From positions 16,255 to 80,254 of the forward strand of contig KN805405.1 of assembly GCA_000818945.1 (NCBI GenBank): a stretch of 64,000 bases of DNA, given 5' to 3'. The stretch's first letter is position 1. Every line of letters begins with the position of its first letter. This DNA comes from Schizochytrium sp. CCTCC M209059. Taxonomy: Eukaryota > Sar > Bigyra > Thraustochytrida > Thraustochytriidae. Made by a program: the position numbers and the translations under genes. Under the pieces are notes generated by a model. That model saw nothing but the letters and a program-made list of their open reading frames with translations. It was not told the DNA's origin and did no database searches. This document shows positions 37,907 to 47,824 of this stretch, in pieces.

Positions 37907-38707
37907 CTTGTCTTTCTTCCTCCCTCCGAGGGAGTAAGTATCTCAATCGCCTCTTGTCCACGCGTGCTCGCGCGGCCTCCTCGGTGCCGCCGTGCCTTTT
38001 TCCGCCCGGCCGCACTGACCGAGTTCTGGGTCTGCTCGCCTTGCGTTTGGTTTTGCTTGCGGCGCTGCCCGCCACGGCCGCCCCGGCCTGGCCTGGCTTG
38101 CGTTCACACTTTGAGAGCTACCGAATCGAGCGCGTTGCGCACATGACACGATTTATTTATCGAGCTCCCCTCGTGCGTGCGTGCACACAACAACGCGCCT
38201 TGTCGGGCTTCCTCGCGCGCTCGGCGTGCTCTACTTGTCGGGGGACCCTGTTAAATGAGAGGGAGCAAACAATCATGGGTGTGTGCACAAACACTTAGTT
38301 TGCAGTGTAAGTTGATACCGTAGTAATGAGCTCGTGATGGATGAATGCGGCGATCTTCGAGCGCAACGACTTTTCGGCGAACAGTATGCGATCAAGACGT
38401 GATGAAGTTTCAATCAAAATAGCATCGACGATGTTCTGCTCCTGTCCGTGGGCTGATGGTGCTGCGGAGTATGCTTGTTTCTTTGCTGGGGTTGAGGTTG
38501 CCCAGAGGAGAGCTTCCTCGAGAGCATCTGCTCCAACGTCTTTCCAGGACGATAGCTGTCTGTGGTCCGAAATGACCCCAACGATGTTAGCCTTGACTTG
38601 AACCAGCTCTGTAAAGATCTCCGGATCGCCTGCGTTTGGCGATGGGATTGCACGCACGCCCTCGTTTACCTTGCGCCGTTTACTCAGTGGCAGCTCTGGT
38701 CTAGGGT
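36500..38707. repeat. 2,208-bp duplicated block, copy 2 (ends at the insertion border)
   Basis: Second copy of the block at 33751-35958. Its right limit coincides with the insertion border, and its left limit is the point where paralog C switches to the Cys-rich tail. Confidence 0.8.
38295..38707 (-). pseudogene. 165-residue protein gene, 5'-truncated second copy
   Basis: It matches codons from PRPELPLSKRRK to the end of the complete copy (35546-36043), with scattered substitutions such as VNEGVRA for GNEAVRP. The first 29 or so codons are missing because the insertion border falls there. The frame is open into the oxidase remnant, so a read-through frame of 286 codons exists from 39155. Confidence 0.75.
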
Positions 38708-38711
38708 AGAT
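38708..38711. repeat. AGAT at right border of insertion
   Basis: Partner of the AGAT at 27004-27007. The duplicated block that runs up to it matches 33751-35958 through TCTAGGGT and stops matching exactly at this AGAT, which places the right border at 38707/38708. Confidence 0.6.
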
Positions 38712-39253
38712 CTTCATCCTTAGCGCCGACCTTGGCAATGGAGCCATCGCTGCGTACGACCTCGAGGCCGACGACTTAATTCCCGATTGGTTTCTTGTTC
38801 CACCCGTGCCGGTCATAATGCTGCCCACCACGGTAATGTGCGGCAGGCTTGGACAGTTTGCCAAGCAGACATCGGCTTCTTCGCACACGTCAAGAAGCTT
38901 CGCGTACGTGAATCCAGCGCCCGAAGTAACTACACCTGCGTCCTTGTCAATCGTCACCTTTCCAAAAGCTTCTACGAGGAGACGCATATGAACACCTTCC
39001 GTTTTGGCGATGGGCGAGAAGCAGTGTCCTGTTCCAAGGGCACGGATCGGGCCGGTAGCTCCCTTCACGATTGTCGCAAGATGCTCCGCATCCTCGAACC
39101 GCGGTAACACCTTCGCGAGTCCACTTGATGTTGCCCGCCCAGTTTGACGTTGCAACTTAGTCCACGGCGCTCACTTTCTGTGGATTCTCGTAATCTTTTT
39201 GTTCGTGCTTGCCTTCTCTTCAGGTCTGCCATCATAGCCGCTTCCCAACTCAT
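38708..39253 (-). pseudogene. FAD-linked alditol/sugar-lactone oxidase, N-terminal part (split by insertion)
   Basis: This is the 5' half of the gene that continues at 27007-26186. The FAD-binding domain is plain: RALGTGHCFSPIA, with the His that carries covalent FAD in alditol oxidase-type enzymes; FTYAKLLDVCEEADVCLANC; SLPHITVVGSIMTGT; and, in another frame, GLEVVRSDGSIAKVGAKDED up to the border. Two frameshifts are needed: one near 39128, between a NWAGNI start block (invariant in the family) and SGLAKVLPRF, and one near 38773, after QSGIK. The upstream frame from ATG 39251-39253 (MSWEAAMMADLKRR) may be the original start. The usual TGTHG reads TGTGG here. Confidence 0.75.
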
Positions 39254-39739
39254 GCTCGTTTGTTAGTTCGCTCTCTCGCTCGCTTGCTCGCTTGCTCGCG
39301 CTTCCTGGGAGCATGACAAATCCACGTGGAAAAAGATGCACAAAGACCACACAACACGATGCAAGAGTCGAACGATGATCCGCAAATAATCTGCAAAAGC
39401 ATCAGCAGGAGAAGGAGAAGGAGGACGGAGCGGTCCACTTCTCGCCCTTCGGGTCTTTGTCGCAGACCGATTTATTAGGCTTCTCGATCCTCGCGCGGAT
39501 CTTCGCGGGTCCTTGCAACCTGCAGCTGCAGCTCTTGCTGCGCCTGCAGGAGCTCAGTCCAAGCTCTGCACAAAACCTCGGCGCTGTCAGGCACCGCCCC
39601 AGCAGGCCGCGGCCAACAACAGTCCTAGATCGCAGTGTCTTCACGCCCTCATTGGTCTTCGCTCTTTCTCTGTGAGTCGCCGCCGTTGCCGCGAGAATAC
39701 CCAAAAAAGAGGGGAGGGGGTCTCGAGAAAAAAAAAAAT
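39254..39739. other. Spacer between oxidase remnant and tRNA array
   Basis: 486 bp with CTCGCTCGCTTGCTCGCTTG near 39270-39298 and GGAGAAGGAGAAGGAGG near 39409-39425. It ends in an A11 run (39728-39738), the T11 terminator of the tRNA array on the minus strand. No gene seen. Confidence 0.45.
39728..39738 (-). terminator. Pol III T11 terminator after last tRNA of the array
   Basis: Eleven T's on the minus strand, one base after the 3' end of the last tRNA-Gln. Internal spacers have only T4 just before the next tRNA, so this is the strongest termination signal of the array. Confidence 0.7.
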
Positions 39740-39809
39740 TCTCCTACGCGGAATCGAACCACGGTTGTCAGAGTCAGAGTCTGACATGCTACCATTACAT
39801 CACAGGAGA
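39740..39809 (-). tRNA. tRNA-Gln(CUG), array copy 1 (last in transcription order)
   Basis: Reading the minus strand: acceptor TCTCCTG pairs with 3' TAGGAGA (last pair G-T); the D arm is ATGT-AATGGTA-GCAT; the anticodon stem TCAGA/TCTGA encloses the loop CTCTGAC with anticodon CTG; a 4-base variable loop follows; and the T arm is CGTGG-TTCGATT-CCGCG. 70 bases, no intron, CCA not encoded. The D arm, anticodon loop and T arm resemble eukaryotic tRNA-Gln. A-box-like (TGTAATGGTAGCA) and B-box (GGTTCGATTCC) promoter elements are present. Confidence 0.95.
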
Positions 39810-39841
39810 GAAAATTAATCAGTGGCCTTTCTTCGCCAAAT

Positions 39842-39911
39842 TCTCCTACGCGGAATCGAACCACGGTTGTCAGAGTCAGAGTCTGACATGCTGCCATTAC
39901 ATCACAGGAGA
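39842..39911 (-). tRNA. tRNA-Gln(CUG), array copy 2
   Basis: Identical to copy 1 except for one D-loop change (AATGGCA instead of AATGGTA). It starts 102 bp after copy 1. Confidence 0.95.
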
Positions 39912-39943
39912 GAAAATTAATCAGTGGCCTTTCTTCGCCAAAT

Positions 39944-40013
39944 TCTCCTACGCGGAATCGAACCACGGTTGTCAGAGTCAGAGTCTGACATGCTACCATT
40001 ACATCACAGGAGA
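39944..40013 (-). tRNA. tRNA-Gln(CUG), array copy 3
   Basis: Identical to copy 1, with the same 32-base spacer. Confidence 0.95.
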
Positions 40014-40045
40014 GAAAATTAATCAGTGGCCTTTCTTCGCCAAAT

Positions 40046-40115
40046 TCTCCTACGCGGAATCGAACCACGGTTGTCAGAGTCAGAGTCTGACATGCTACCA
40101 TTACATCACAGGAGA
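40046..40115 (-). tRNA. tRNA-Gln(CUG), array copy 4
   Basis: Identical to copy 1. Confidence 0.95.
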
Positions 40116-40147
40116 GAAAATTAATCAGTGGCCTTTCTTCGCCAAAT

Positions 40148-40217
40148 TCTCCTACGCGGAATCGAACCACGGTTGTCAGAGTCAGAGTCTGACATGCTAC
40201 CATTACATCACAGGAGA
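40148..40217 (-). tRNA. tRNA-Gln(CUG), array copy 5
   Basis: Identical to copy 1. Confidence 0.95.
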
Positions 40218-40249
40218 GAAAATTAATCAGTGGCCTTTCTTCGCCAAAT

Positions 40250-40319
40250 TCTCCTACGCGGAATCGAACCACGGTTGTCAGAGTCAGAGTCTGACATGCT
40301 GCCATTACATCACAGGAGA
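40250..40319 (-). tRNA. tRNA-Gln(CUG), array copy 6
   Basis: Has the D-loop AATGGCA variant of copy 2. The spacer on its upstream side (40320-40357) differs from the standard one. Confidence 0.95.
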
Positions 40320-40357
40320 GAGAGAAAGAAAGAAAGGTCGACGGCGAACCGCCAAGT

Positions 40358-40427
40358 TCTCCTACGCGGAATCGAACCACGGTTGTCAGAGTCAGAGTCT
40401 GACATGCTGCCATTACATCACAGGAGA
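40358..40427 (-). tRNA. tRNA-Gln(CUG), array copy 7 (first in transcription order)
   Basis: Has the D-loop AATGGCA variant. The 38-base spacer after it has CTTT repeats but no T4, so transcription may read into copy 6. Confidence 0.95.
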
Positions 40428-40863
40428 ACGGAGGCGCCGTGGCTATTGCCATCGGTGCTTGCCTGTTGGGAGCGAGGCCCTCGGACCAATATGACGAGTG
40501 CACGGGTCCCGACCAGCTTGGGATGGAAGTGCAAGGAAGGAGCCCAGAGACAATCGTATTGAATAGTTATTGGCTGTGTTGCGATCGCGCTACGGGAGAG
40601 AGTCAAGGGACACGGGTTGCTGTCAAGTGGCCGCGGTCGGGACTGTGCAGGGAATCGTTGGTCGTGACTGCCTGTTCTGACGAGATCGTGTGTATGTTTG
40701 AAAGAGATGAGGAGGCACGGCGCAGTACAGTGAGTGCTATATGAGTATCGTTCGTTATCTTGCGACTGCATCTGACGCTAATGCACGTCCAATTCCCCAT
40801 ACTTTTACAGATAATGTAATTGCAGTAAATTTATTAACAAGGCTACAGATAAAAGTAATGTCG
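40428..40863. other. Spacer between tRNA array and CENP-Q-like gene
   Basis: 436 bp. It holds the upstream side of the tRNA array and the 3' end of the next minus-strand gene. No protein-like frame or RNA gene is evident. Confidence 0.4.
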
Positions 40864-42004
40864 TCAGAGACCCACGATGGTCTGAAATGTGTTGGCCCAG
40901 ACGCCTTTTGCTGTCGCGCGACCTGTTGAACTCTGACTCGCAGCCTTGCTGCGCAAAGAAGATGGATCAGCAGCGTCCTCACGACGACGACGAAAGGGTT
41001 CTAGAAATCCAGGCATTGCAGCATCGCGTGGCGGCACATCCGGAAGCTGCTCGAGGCGATGGCAGATTCGTCGATACTCCTTGGAAAGCGCCGAAACCTC
41101 TTGGGTATACTCGTCGAGCTGATCCTGCACAGCCTCAATCTGGAAATCCTTCTTTTCATTTTCTTGCTTGAGGACTTGAATTCTCCGGCTCAAGTCAGGA
41201 AAATCATTTGCACCAACCGCGATCGTAGGCGGCACAGTCAACTGCGGAACCTCGTCCATGATGCGATTGCAACACTCATTCAGGTATCGTAAAAGGCGCT
41301 CCTTCGACTTCGTGTCCATGTTTTCCACCCTCGGCATACTGAGCAGGACAGGGCACACGCCGCGCAAAGTTGATTCGACAAAGTCCTCTACAAGCGGGGA
41401 AATAGCCTTCCAGCCTGATTTGGGCACGATGAGCTGCGCCTGCCCCGTGCCTGAGCTCCGAGGGGCCACATCGTTAGGGTTATCGCCTGTACCTCTTTTA
41501 AGTGCCGCTTTAGCAGCTCGCTTCTTCTTTTTAGAAGGTCTCAAACTCCGTTGCACGGTGTTCATCGTCGCACTAGAGGGTGCTGCGCGAACACGTTTTC
41601 GGCTCGTTGACGCCAGAGCATTGGCTGCGGGGTTACGTGGCAACATTCGCGCTCCAGCGTTCGCAGCACCGATCTCGTCTTCGCCGAGGTCATCTTCATC
41701 CGGAAGATTTTTCATATCTTCGCGCAATTTCTTCAGTTTGCGAAGTTTGGCTTGACGAGCGCGTTTGGCTTTGCGTTTGGCCGCTCGTCGTTGGATCTTG
41801 GCTTTTTCCTTTTCTGCGAGAATACGCTCTCGAGCCGCCAAGAGGTCTTCATCTAAATCGGAACCTTCCAGGTCGCCTGCGTCTCCATCTGATTCGCTGC
41901 TACTGCCGCTATCGTCGTCGTCGTCATCATCGTCTGCGTCTTCTTCTTCATAGCTCTCGAGATCGCTTGGATTTTCATCTTCGTCCTCTTCATCGTCATC
42001 GTCG

Positions 42005-42057
<53 letters not shown>

Positions 42058-42273
42058 TTCTTCTTCTTCTTCTTCTTCGTCGTCGTCATCTCCGTCCTCG
42101 TCCTCATCATCACCGTCGTCGGCGGCCTCTCCGTCTTCGTCTGCGCTCGCACCGCGCGTCAGCTCCTCGTCCAGGAGCTCCCCGTCTTCCCCGCCCATGA
42201 CCGCCTCCTTTTCATCATCATCAATCTTTTTCTCCTGCTTTCCGCGAGCCCTTCTTCCCGCGCTTGCGCTCAT
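40864..42273 (-). CDS. Acidic nuclear protein with CENP-Q-like C-terminus
   Basis: 469 residues from ATG 42271-42273. Residues 1-140 are extremely acidic, including a poly-Asp run encoded by the CAT repeat at 42004-42056. A basic helical stretch follows (AAKRKAKRARQAKLRKLKKL) and a Lys-rich patch (SKKKKRAAKAALKR), both possible nuclear signals. The C-terminal 190 residues are ordered: SGWKAISPLVEDFVESTL, RLLRYLNECCNRIMDEVP, LTVPPTI, then a coiled coil (RRIQVLKQENEKKDFQIEAV...). The order 'Trp-helix, helix, L-x-VPP, coiled coil' resembles kinetochore protein CENP-Q. That is a pattern match only; another chromatin coiled-coil protein is possible. It is divergent from the NIPA gene. Confidence 0.5.
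42004..42056. repeat. Trinucleotide repeat (CAT)n coding poly-Asp
   Basis: An almost uninterrupted CAT/ATC run of about 17 units inside the acidic region of the CENP-Q-like protein. It is likely to vary in length between strains without shifting the frame. Confidence 0.9.
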
Positions 42274-43297
42274 CTTCGCCCGCGCGCCGTCCTCTTCTTC
42301 GCGGTCGCCTTCCTCGCCCTCGCTGCGCGCGCTGCCCGCGCCCGAGCGCAACCGTGGGCTCGCGAGGGCTTTGTTTCTTCTTTCTGGCAACAAGCACTGC
42401 ACTTTCTATGATAATTTTCCTTTTTGGGGGCCTTAACCGTCGTTGCAGACTGCGCAACGCAAGAGCCGTTGGACCCGAATGGAGCCCTTTTACCTTTAAG
42501 CGCCAAGTTATTCTAACGTGTTTTCTCTTGGTTTTCTTCGTCGTAGCAGGGTGCGCCGGCCTGACTGATGACTGTGAGTGAGTGTCGATCTTTGAAAACG
42601 TTCGGTCGGGAGTGTCGAGTGCATTTGATTTTCTATCTTTCCCCTTTTTCCGTGAGGTTGAAGGGGGCGCGATAGGGCGGACGACAGAATAGCTTAGTCG
42701 CCCAGTTAGCTCGTATGCTGTCTCAACACATCTATATATTTCAGCTTCCCTCACGCGTTCTTGCTGTTTTGTTTGCCCGCTCTTTTCATTAGGCCACGCC
42801 ACGTCACGCCACGAGCGCATGATTACGACTTACTTACAGTTCCGCGAATCAAGGACCCATTGTTGAAACTTGCGGGGTCGACCTATCCATCCGCCAGAGG
42901 TAACGCGCGGTGGCTGGCTGGTCCTTCTTCCCAGCAATAAGCACCCGTTGGCTCAACCACGAACACCGCCCGGCTCGCCCCAGGTACACACGCCGAGATT
43001 GAACGACGAGGCACCGTCGCGAGCGGCTTGCCATTTTACCGGCCATTTTACAACCAAGCTCTGACGAACGAGCAAACGAATAGCCCGAGCTCGAGCTCGA
43101 GCTCGGCGCGGCAAGCGCCTTGCCAAGCGGGGGGCGGGGGGGGGAACCTTGACTCTCTCTGCTGCGCCTGGCCCGCGTCGGCATCGCCCACCCAGGCGGG
43201 GTAGCCGACGGCCGAGGCGCTGCCGCAGGTGCGGGTGCGGACGCGCAGGCGAACGACACTTGCACTTTGGTTCTCTACAAACATATATCCACAAAGC
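42274..43297. promoter_or_regulatory. 1-kb divergent promoter region (CENP-Q-like / NIPA)
   Basis: Between two outward-facing ATGs. TATA-like TCTATATATTTC is at about 42728-42739. A self-complementary CGAGCTCGAGCTCGAGCTCG run lies at about 43088-43108, followed by a G-run (about 43130-43144). No gene seen. Confidence 0.45.
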
Positions 43298-44752
43298 ATG
43301 TCGAATTTCACAGCCGAGCTCACAGCGGAGCTATGCCTCGAAATGGCCGTGGTGACGGCAGAGGGCGAGATTCTCTCTGGCCTCTGGTACGTTGGCGTGA
43401 TTCTGAGCATTCTCAGCTCCATTGCCAGCAACCTCGGCGTCAACATCCAAAAGTATAGCATGCTCAAAGAGTTTCAAAAGATGGAAGAGGACCTCTCGTA
43501 TCGCGAAAAGCCATACGTTTTCCAGAAAATTTGGCTCCTTGGTCTTTTCATGGTCATCTTTGGCTCCATCGGAGACTTTGCTGCTCTTGGATTTGCGGCA
43601 CAAACCCTGGCGACGCCCGTGGGGGGCTTCACAATGGTTGCCAACGTCTTCTTTGCGCATTTTTTCCTCAAAGAGCGGCTCAGTCGACGCGACATTCTTG
43701 CAACAATGTTTGTTGTTGCTGGAGTGGTCATTGTCGCCGCGAGCGCCGACAAGACCGAAAAAACATACACGCTCGAGTGTCTGCTCACACTCTACGAACG
43801 AACAACCTTCATCGTCTACGTCATTGGAATCTTCTTCATCGTAGGCATCCTCTTTGCTGCGACGCGGTACTTGGGAAGGCTGCGCCGCGAAGATCCTCAC
43901 GGCGAAGCGTACACGAGACTGCGTCGCTTTCATCCGATTTGCCCAGCAGCCCTCTCGGGTCTAATCGGCGCGCAATCTGTGCTCTTTGCTAAGTGCTCGG
44001 CGGAGCTCATCAAGAAAACGATCGAGGGCGAAAATCAATTCGGAAATTGGCAGACCTACATCATCATTCTCTGCATGTTCTTCACCATTTTCAACCAGCT
44101 GCATTGGCTTGCGAACGGCCTGCGCCTGTTCGATGCGGTCCTTATTATTCCTGTATTTCAGTGTTTCTTTATCACGGGAGGCGTCATCGGGGGTGGCGTC
44201 TTCTTCGACGAGTTCCGAGGGCTTAGTCTGCTTCTCAAACTCCTTTTTTTCCTGGGCGTCATCACAACGGTCTTCGGAGTGTTTTTGCTTTCGCAACGTG
44301 ACCAGGCCGGTATCGGCGAAGCCAAGGTGGCTCCTGAGACGGCTCTAGCCGAGGCCCCGGGCCAGGATCTTCAATCGCCAAGAGAAGCCTCTATTGGCAG
44401 CGAGCACGGGAGCAGTAGTGTCTTTTTGAATCCAAGTCAAGAGCACGATCCGATCGCCTTGGCTGCAGCGCACGCGCACGCTGTAAACCACGCTGCAGAT
44501 GACCGACCCATGACACCGCTGCCCATGTCTCTCCATCATCATGGACTTGTGGTTTCCGATCTGTACACTGCACTTCGTAGCGCTTCTTTGTCGCACGAGG
44601 CGCGAAGAATACCTACGCCGGAACACCCCATGGGTGGGCGACGAGATACGGAGCCGAATGTTGGGACAGGTCGCGCTGGCGATCCACTCGCCACATCCGA
44701 CCCTACGCACAAAGCAGTTCGCATGAAGTCATGTCCGCACCCACGTAAATAG
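43298..44752 (+). CDS. NIPA-family (magnesium transporter-like) membrane protein
   Basis: 484 residues from ATG 43298. About nine hydrophobic helices fill residues 20-350, with the NIPA blocks clear: GVILSILSSIASNLGVNIQK at the start, GDFAALGFAAQTLATPVGGF (conserved 'ANFAAYGFAPATLVTPLGAL' type), FFAHFFLKERLSRRDI, a middle LSGLIGAQSVLFAKCSAEL and a late IIPVFQCFFITGGVIGGGVFFDEF. NIPA proteins carry Mg2+ or related cations across plasma or endosomal membranes. The last 130 residues are a disordered, His/Ser-containing cytosolic tail ending in a basic KSCPHPRK. No signal peptide. The N-terminal NFT may be a glycosylation site. The family call is firm; the substrate is not. Confidence 0.82.
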   Translation: MSNFTAELTAELCLEMAVVTAEGEILSGLWYVGVILSILSSIASNLGVNIQKYSMLKEFQKMEEDLSYREKPYVFQKIWLLGLFMVIFGSIGDFAALGFAAQTLATPVGGFTMVANVFFAHFFLKERLSRRDILATMFVVAGVVIVAASADKTEKTYTLECLLTLYERTTFIVYVIGIFFIVGILFAATRYLGRLRREDPHGEAYTRLRRFHPICPAALSGLIGAQSVLFAKCSAELIKKTIEGENQFGNWQTYIIILCMFFTIFNQLHWLANGLRLFDAVLIIPVFQCFFITGGVIGGGVFFDEFRGLSLLLKLLFFLGVITTVFGVFLLSQRDQAGIGEAKVAPETALAEAPGQDLQSPREASIGSEHGSSSVFLNPSQEHDPIALAAAHAHAVNHAADDRPMTPLPMSLHHHGLVVSDLYTALRSASLSHEARRIPTPEHPMGGRRDTEPNVGTGRAGDPLATSDPTHKAVRMKSCPHPRK

Positions 44753-45149
44753 CCTTTTTGCTTGATGACGCGATGACTCTTGTGTTTCTTGTTTAATCTA
44801 TAGCTTATACCTTTTTTTTTGTCGTAGTTATACTTTTCTGTTGTAGTCTCCCTTGCGTTGACAATTGTTTGTGTTCTTTGAAAGAGCACAGATAATCCTT
44901 TTTTCTTCTTTTTCCATGGCAATTTATTTTCTCTCTTTCAGGCTCAGCATGCGACCTCGTTTGGGAAATCCTTTCTCTTTCCTTTCGCTTTCCTTTTGTC
45001 AATGCTTGTTGCTTGCTTGCTCCCCAAAACGAATGACAGAATCGTGCAAAATATATACACGCCATAACAATATAGATTGATCCAACACACATTCGCTTCC
45101 ACGTAAGCGTTTGTGAGCGCACATGTCATGTCGCAAGAGGGAATAAAAG
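44753..45149. other. Intergenic, convergent 3' ends
   Basis: 397 bp between the NIPA stop and the FYVE-protein stop. AT-rich with T-runs (44812-44820) and TTTCTTTTCC-type pyrimidine tracts. No gene seen. Confidence 0.5.
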
Positions 45150-47776
45150 CTAAAAGAGGCCGCCAAACCACCCTGCATTCTTCTCTTCGCGCTCACGAAG
45201 CTTGCGTGCCATGGACGAAAAGTCTCCAGCATTATTGGAGAGCGCCGCTGATGCCTCGCCAAGACGACCAAGACGTTCTCCACGCTCAATCAACGCGTCT
45301 CGAGTTTGGCCAAGCGTATCTTGCACAGCATTCGTTTTGGCACTTGTGCCAGGGGCGCGCCGCTGCGCTATTGGCTTTTGCTCGTTCATCGGTTGGGCAC
45401 CGGCCGACAAAGGCTGCAGTTGCGGAGTCTGTTGGTCGTTCTGTTGTCCCGTGGCAGACGCCGCACTCTCTTTCGCCAGCGCTCGCGCATCATGCACGAG
45501 CATCGTGTACGTCTTGCAGAGCATATTGAAACACGCATTGCAAACGCGCGTTTGGGAGATGCTCTGATCATCAAGAGAGCGCATCGAGACCGACTTGGTC
45601 GTGCACTTGGCGCAGAATGTCTGCGCGCACTTTCGGCAATGCTGACGCTTGTCTAGCATCTTGAAATTCACACTGCACGAGGTGCAAGAGGAACTGTCGA
45701 CAAAATCGCTCGACTTGATGGCAAAGGGAATTCGGTATGTCTGCCGTGCGGCCACCATGCCAATGTCGGCCGGTTCAGTCCGCGAGGACCAATGTTGGAC
45801 TGCGTCAGAAACATCGGCGCCAACACGCTCCAAGGCCTGCCCAATGTCGTCCATGTCCACACGCGCGCCAAACGACACCAACAGCTGTATGCAATCGAGA
45901 CAGTCTTCGGTTGCATCGCGATTATCGTCATCGCCCATTGCCATCTTTGTGCCCTCTTCGACATCCTTTACGTTTTGTTCTGCACGAGCTGACTCGAGAG
46001 ACTCCACCAAGAGTCGCAACCCTGATTGCGAGCTCCCATCGGCATCTGTGCAGTGCGCGTTGGGGTTAGCGCCACCCAGCAAAAGCTTATTCAAAATCCC
46101 CATCATAGGCCGCGGGCTCTTGCAAACGACAAGGAGGGGCGTCAGACCTGTATGCACCGACGTGGTCTCGGTTTTGGCCCCGATCTTCAAGAGGGAAGCA
46201 ACAAGTCCTCCCTGGCCGCGCCGCACAGCCACGAGCAAAGCTGTATCCCCATTTACGTCGGCAATTTCGGTTTCAGGACCAAAGCCGCCTATTGCCTCTA
46301 CGAAGACGGCGGCCTGACCGGGATCCTGCGCAGACTCACGACACGCCACAATGAGAGGCGTTCGTGACTGCAAGTCCTGGGCGTCAACGTCTGCCCCGTT
46401 TTCCCAGTCGTCGCTCAAGATCATGGGCACGATGTTTGCCTGGTGCTTGAGTGCTGCGTAGTGAAGCGGCGTCATGAGATCATTGTCCACGTCACTTGCC
46501 GAGGCCCCCGCGCGCAAAAGCTGAGCAGCCGTCAACGTACGACCCCCAATGCATGCCATGTGCAGAGGAGACACCCCATTGTCGTCGCTCATGGACACTT
46601 GCTCGGGGTGCTTGGAGAGAATGCGACCTACTTCGTGGCTCAATCCCTCATGCGCTGCAGACCAAATTGTGCCACGACGGATGCCATGTTCCCAGCCGCG
46701 ACTTGACGCGCGAACAGGGCGCTCACGCCGCACCGCCTCCTTGACCGCAGCGACGACTTGCTCGATCCACATTTGCTTGTGGGGCTCGCCGCCGGCGTCG
46801 AGAACAAGTCGCGTCCCAGAGCTACCGCACAAAATCTCCAACATGGGCTGTCGCGTACTGGACGACGACGGCATGGCATTTTCGCCGCTCGCCAAGCCGC
46901 CTCTGCTCGAGGCCCTCTCGACACCACTTCCGTAGCTACGCAGACTGTGCCGTCCGACGCTCGCACTCCCGTCATCGTCTCTGCGCCCGCCTCTGCTACT
47001 AGAGTCAGCTGTCTCGCTGTTACGATACGTGTCGGAGAGATTACTGTCGTCACCTTGGTCGTCGCTCGCATTCTCATCTTCATCCGCATCGCTGTCTTCA
47101 CCAAGAACGTCGTCTTCATATACAAAGTGACTTGAAGCCATATCCCGGACACTAACGTCGAGCAGCTCAAAGGAGGCGATGGCAGCGAGCCGGCCCGTCG
47201 TGTTTCGCATGCGAGCAAGGACGAGATAGTCATCAAAGATGAAAGCCTGCAGCATATGGTCGGCCTCATCTTTAATCTTGCCAGCAGTAACCATGTTAAC
47301 GAAGTCCCGCACTGAGCGCGCATGCACAAGCATATCGTCTGTCGCGACGCCACTGTCCCCTGAGGCTCCAAGGGCTTTGCCGACGGTCGCTCCCTTGCGC
47401 TTTATGTAGTCCCTCGTCGATGACAGGAAGCTCTTGCGGCGGTTGGCGCCGGATCCCACGGGGTGAGCATGCGAAGAGCTCTTGGCCGTGCCCGCGGAAG
47501 CATCCGTTCCTGCACTGTCAGCGTGTCGCTGCATGCTTCCATTGCGAACCACTGCGCCGCGCAAAAACCCGCCTTGGAAGCGGAGCTGTCGATCCGGGTT
47601 CTCGGGTAGGGCAAGATTCTTGTTTTCGAGGTCCATCATCTCCAGCACCGCGCTGGCCATCTCGCGCTGCTGCTGGCGTTCCTTTTCCTCCTCACGAAGT
47701 TCCGATTCCGCCGCCCGCCCCTCCTCCTCTAGAAATCGCGCAAAGTCCGGGACACCGCCGTCCTCCTCCTCCTCCA

Positions 47777-47824
<48 letters not shown>

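Larger units (their letters stand above)
27008..38707. mobile_element. 11.7-kb insertion of unknown class (viral or transposon-like) in the oxidase gene
   Basis: The two borders are fixed by the interrupted host gene. Inside, reading along the minus strand from the right: truncated 165-residue-protein gene; paralog C; whole 165-residue-protein gene; paralog B; broken coiled-coil gene (plus strand); paralog A; four-helix membrane protein; broken dihydrofolate reductase (plus strand); basic/acidic protein; Gln-rich membrane protein. Genes at both ends are cut by the borders. There are no evident terminal inverted repeats: the left end reads ACATAACCTTGG and the right end reads CTCTGGTCTAGGGT. 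I see no transposase, integrase, capsid or polymerase gene. It therefore looks like a captured fragment rather than a complete autonomous element. A large DNA virus of protists or an effector/mobile-element island are both possible sources. Confidence 0.75.

Noticed and set aside
27004..38711. Terminal inverted repeats at the insertion borders
   Set aside because: The left end (ACATAACCTTGG) and the reverse complement of the right end (ACCCTAGACCAG) share only a couple of bases. A classical DNA transposon structure is not supported, and the AGAT repeats may be microhomology.
39740..40427. Minus-strand protein frame of 284 codons with repeated TLTLTTVVRFRVG units
   Set aside because: It is a translation of the tandem tRNA genes; a period of 102 bp (a multiple of three) keeps the frame open.
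40439..40744. Short plus-strand frame after the tRNA array
   Set aside because: 101 codons without recognisable features; overlaps equally open frames on the other strand.
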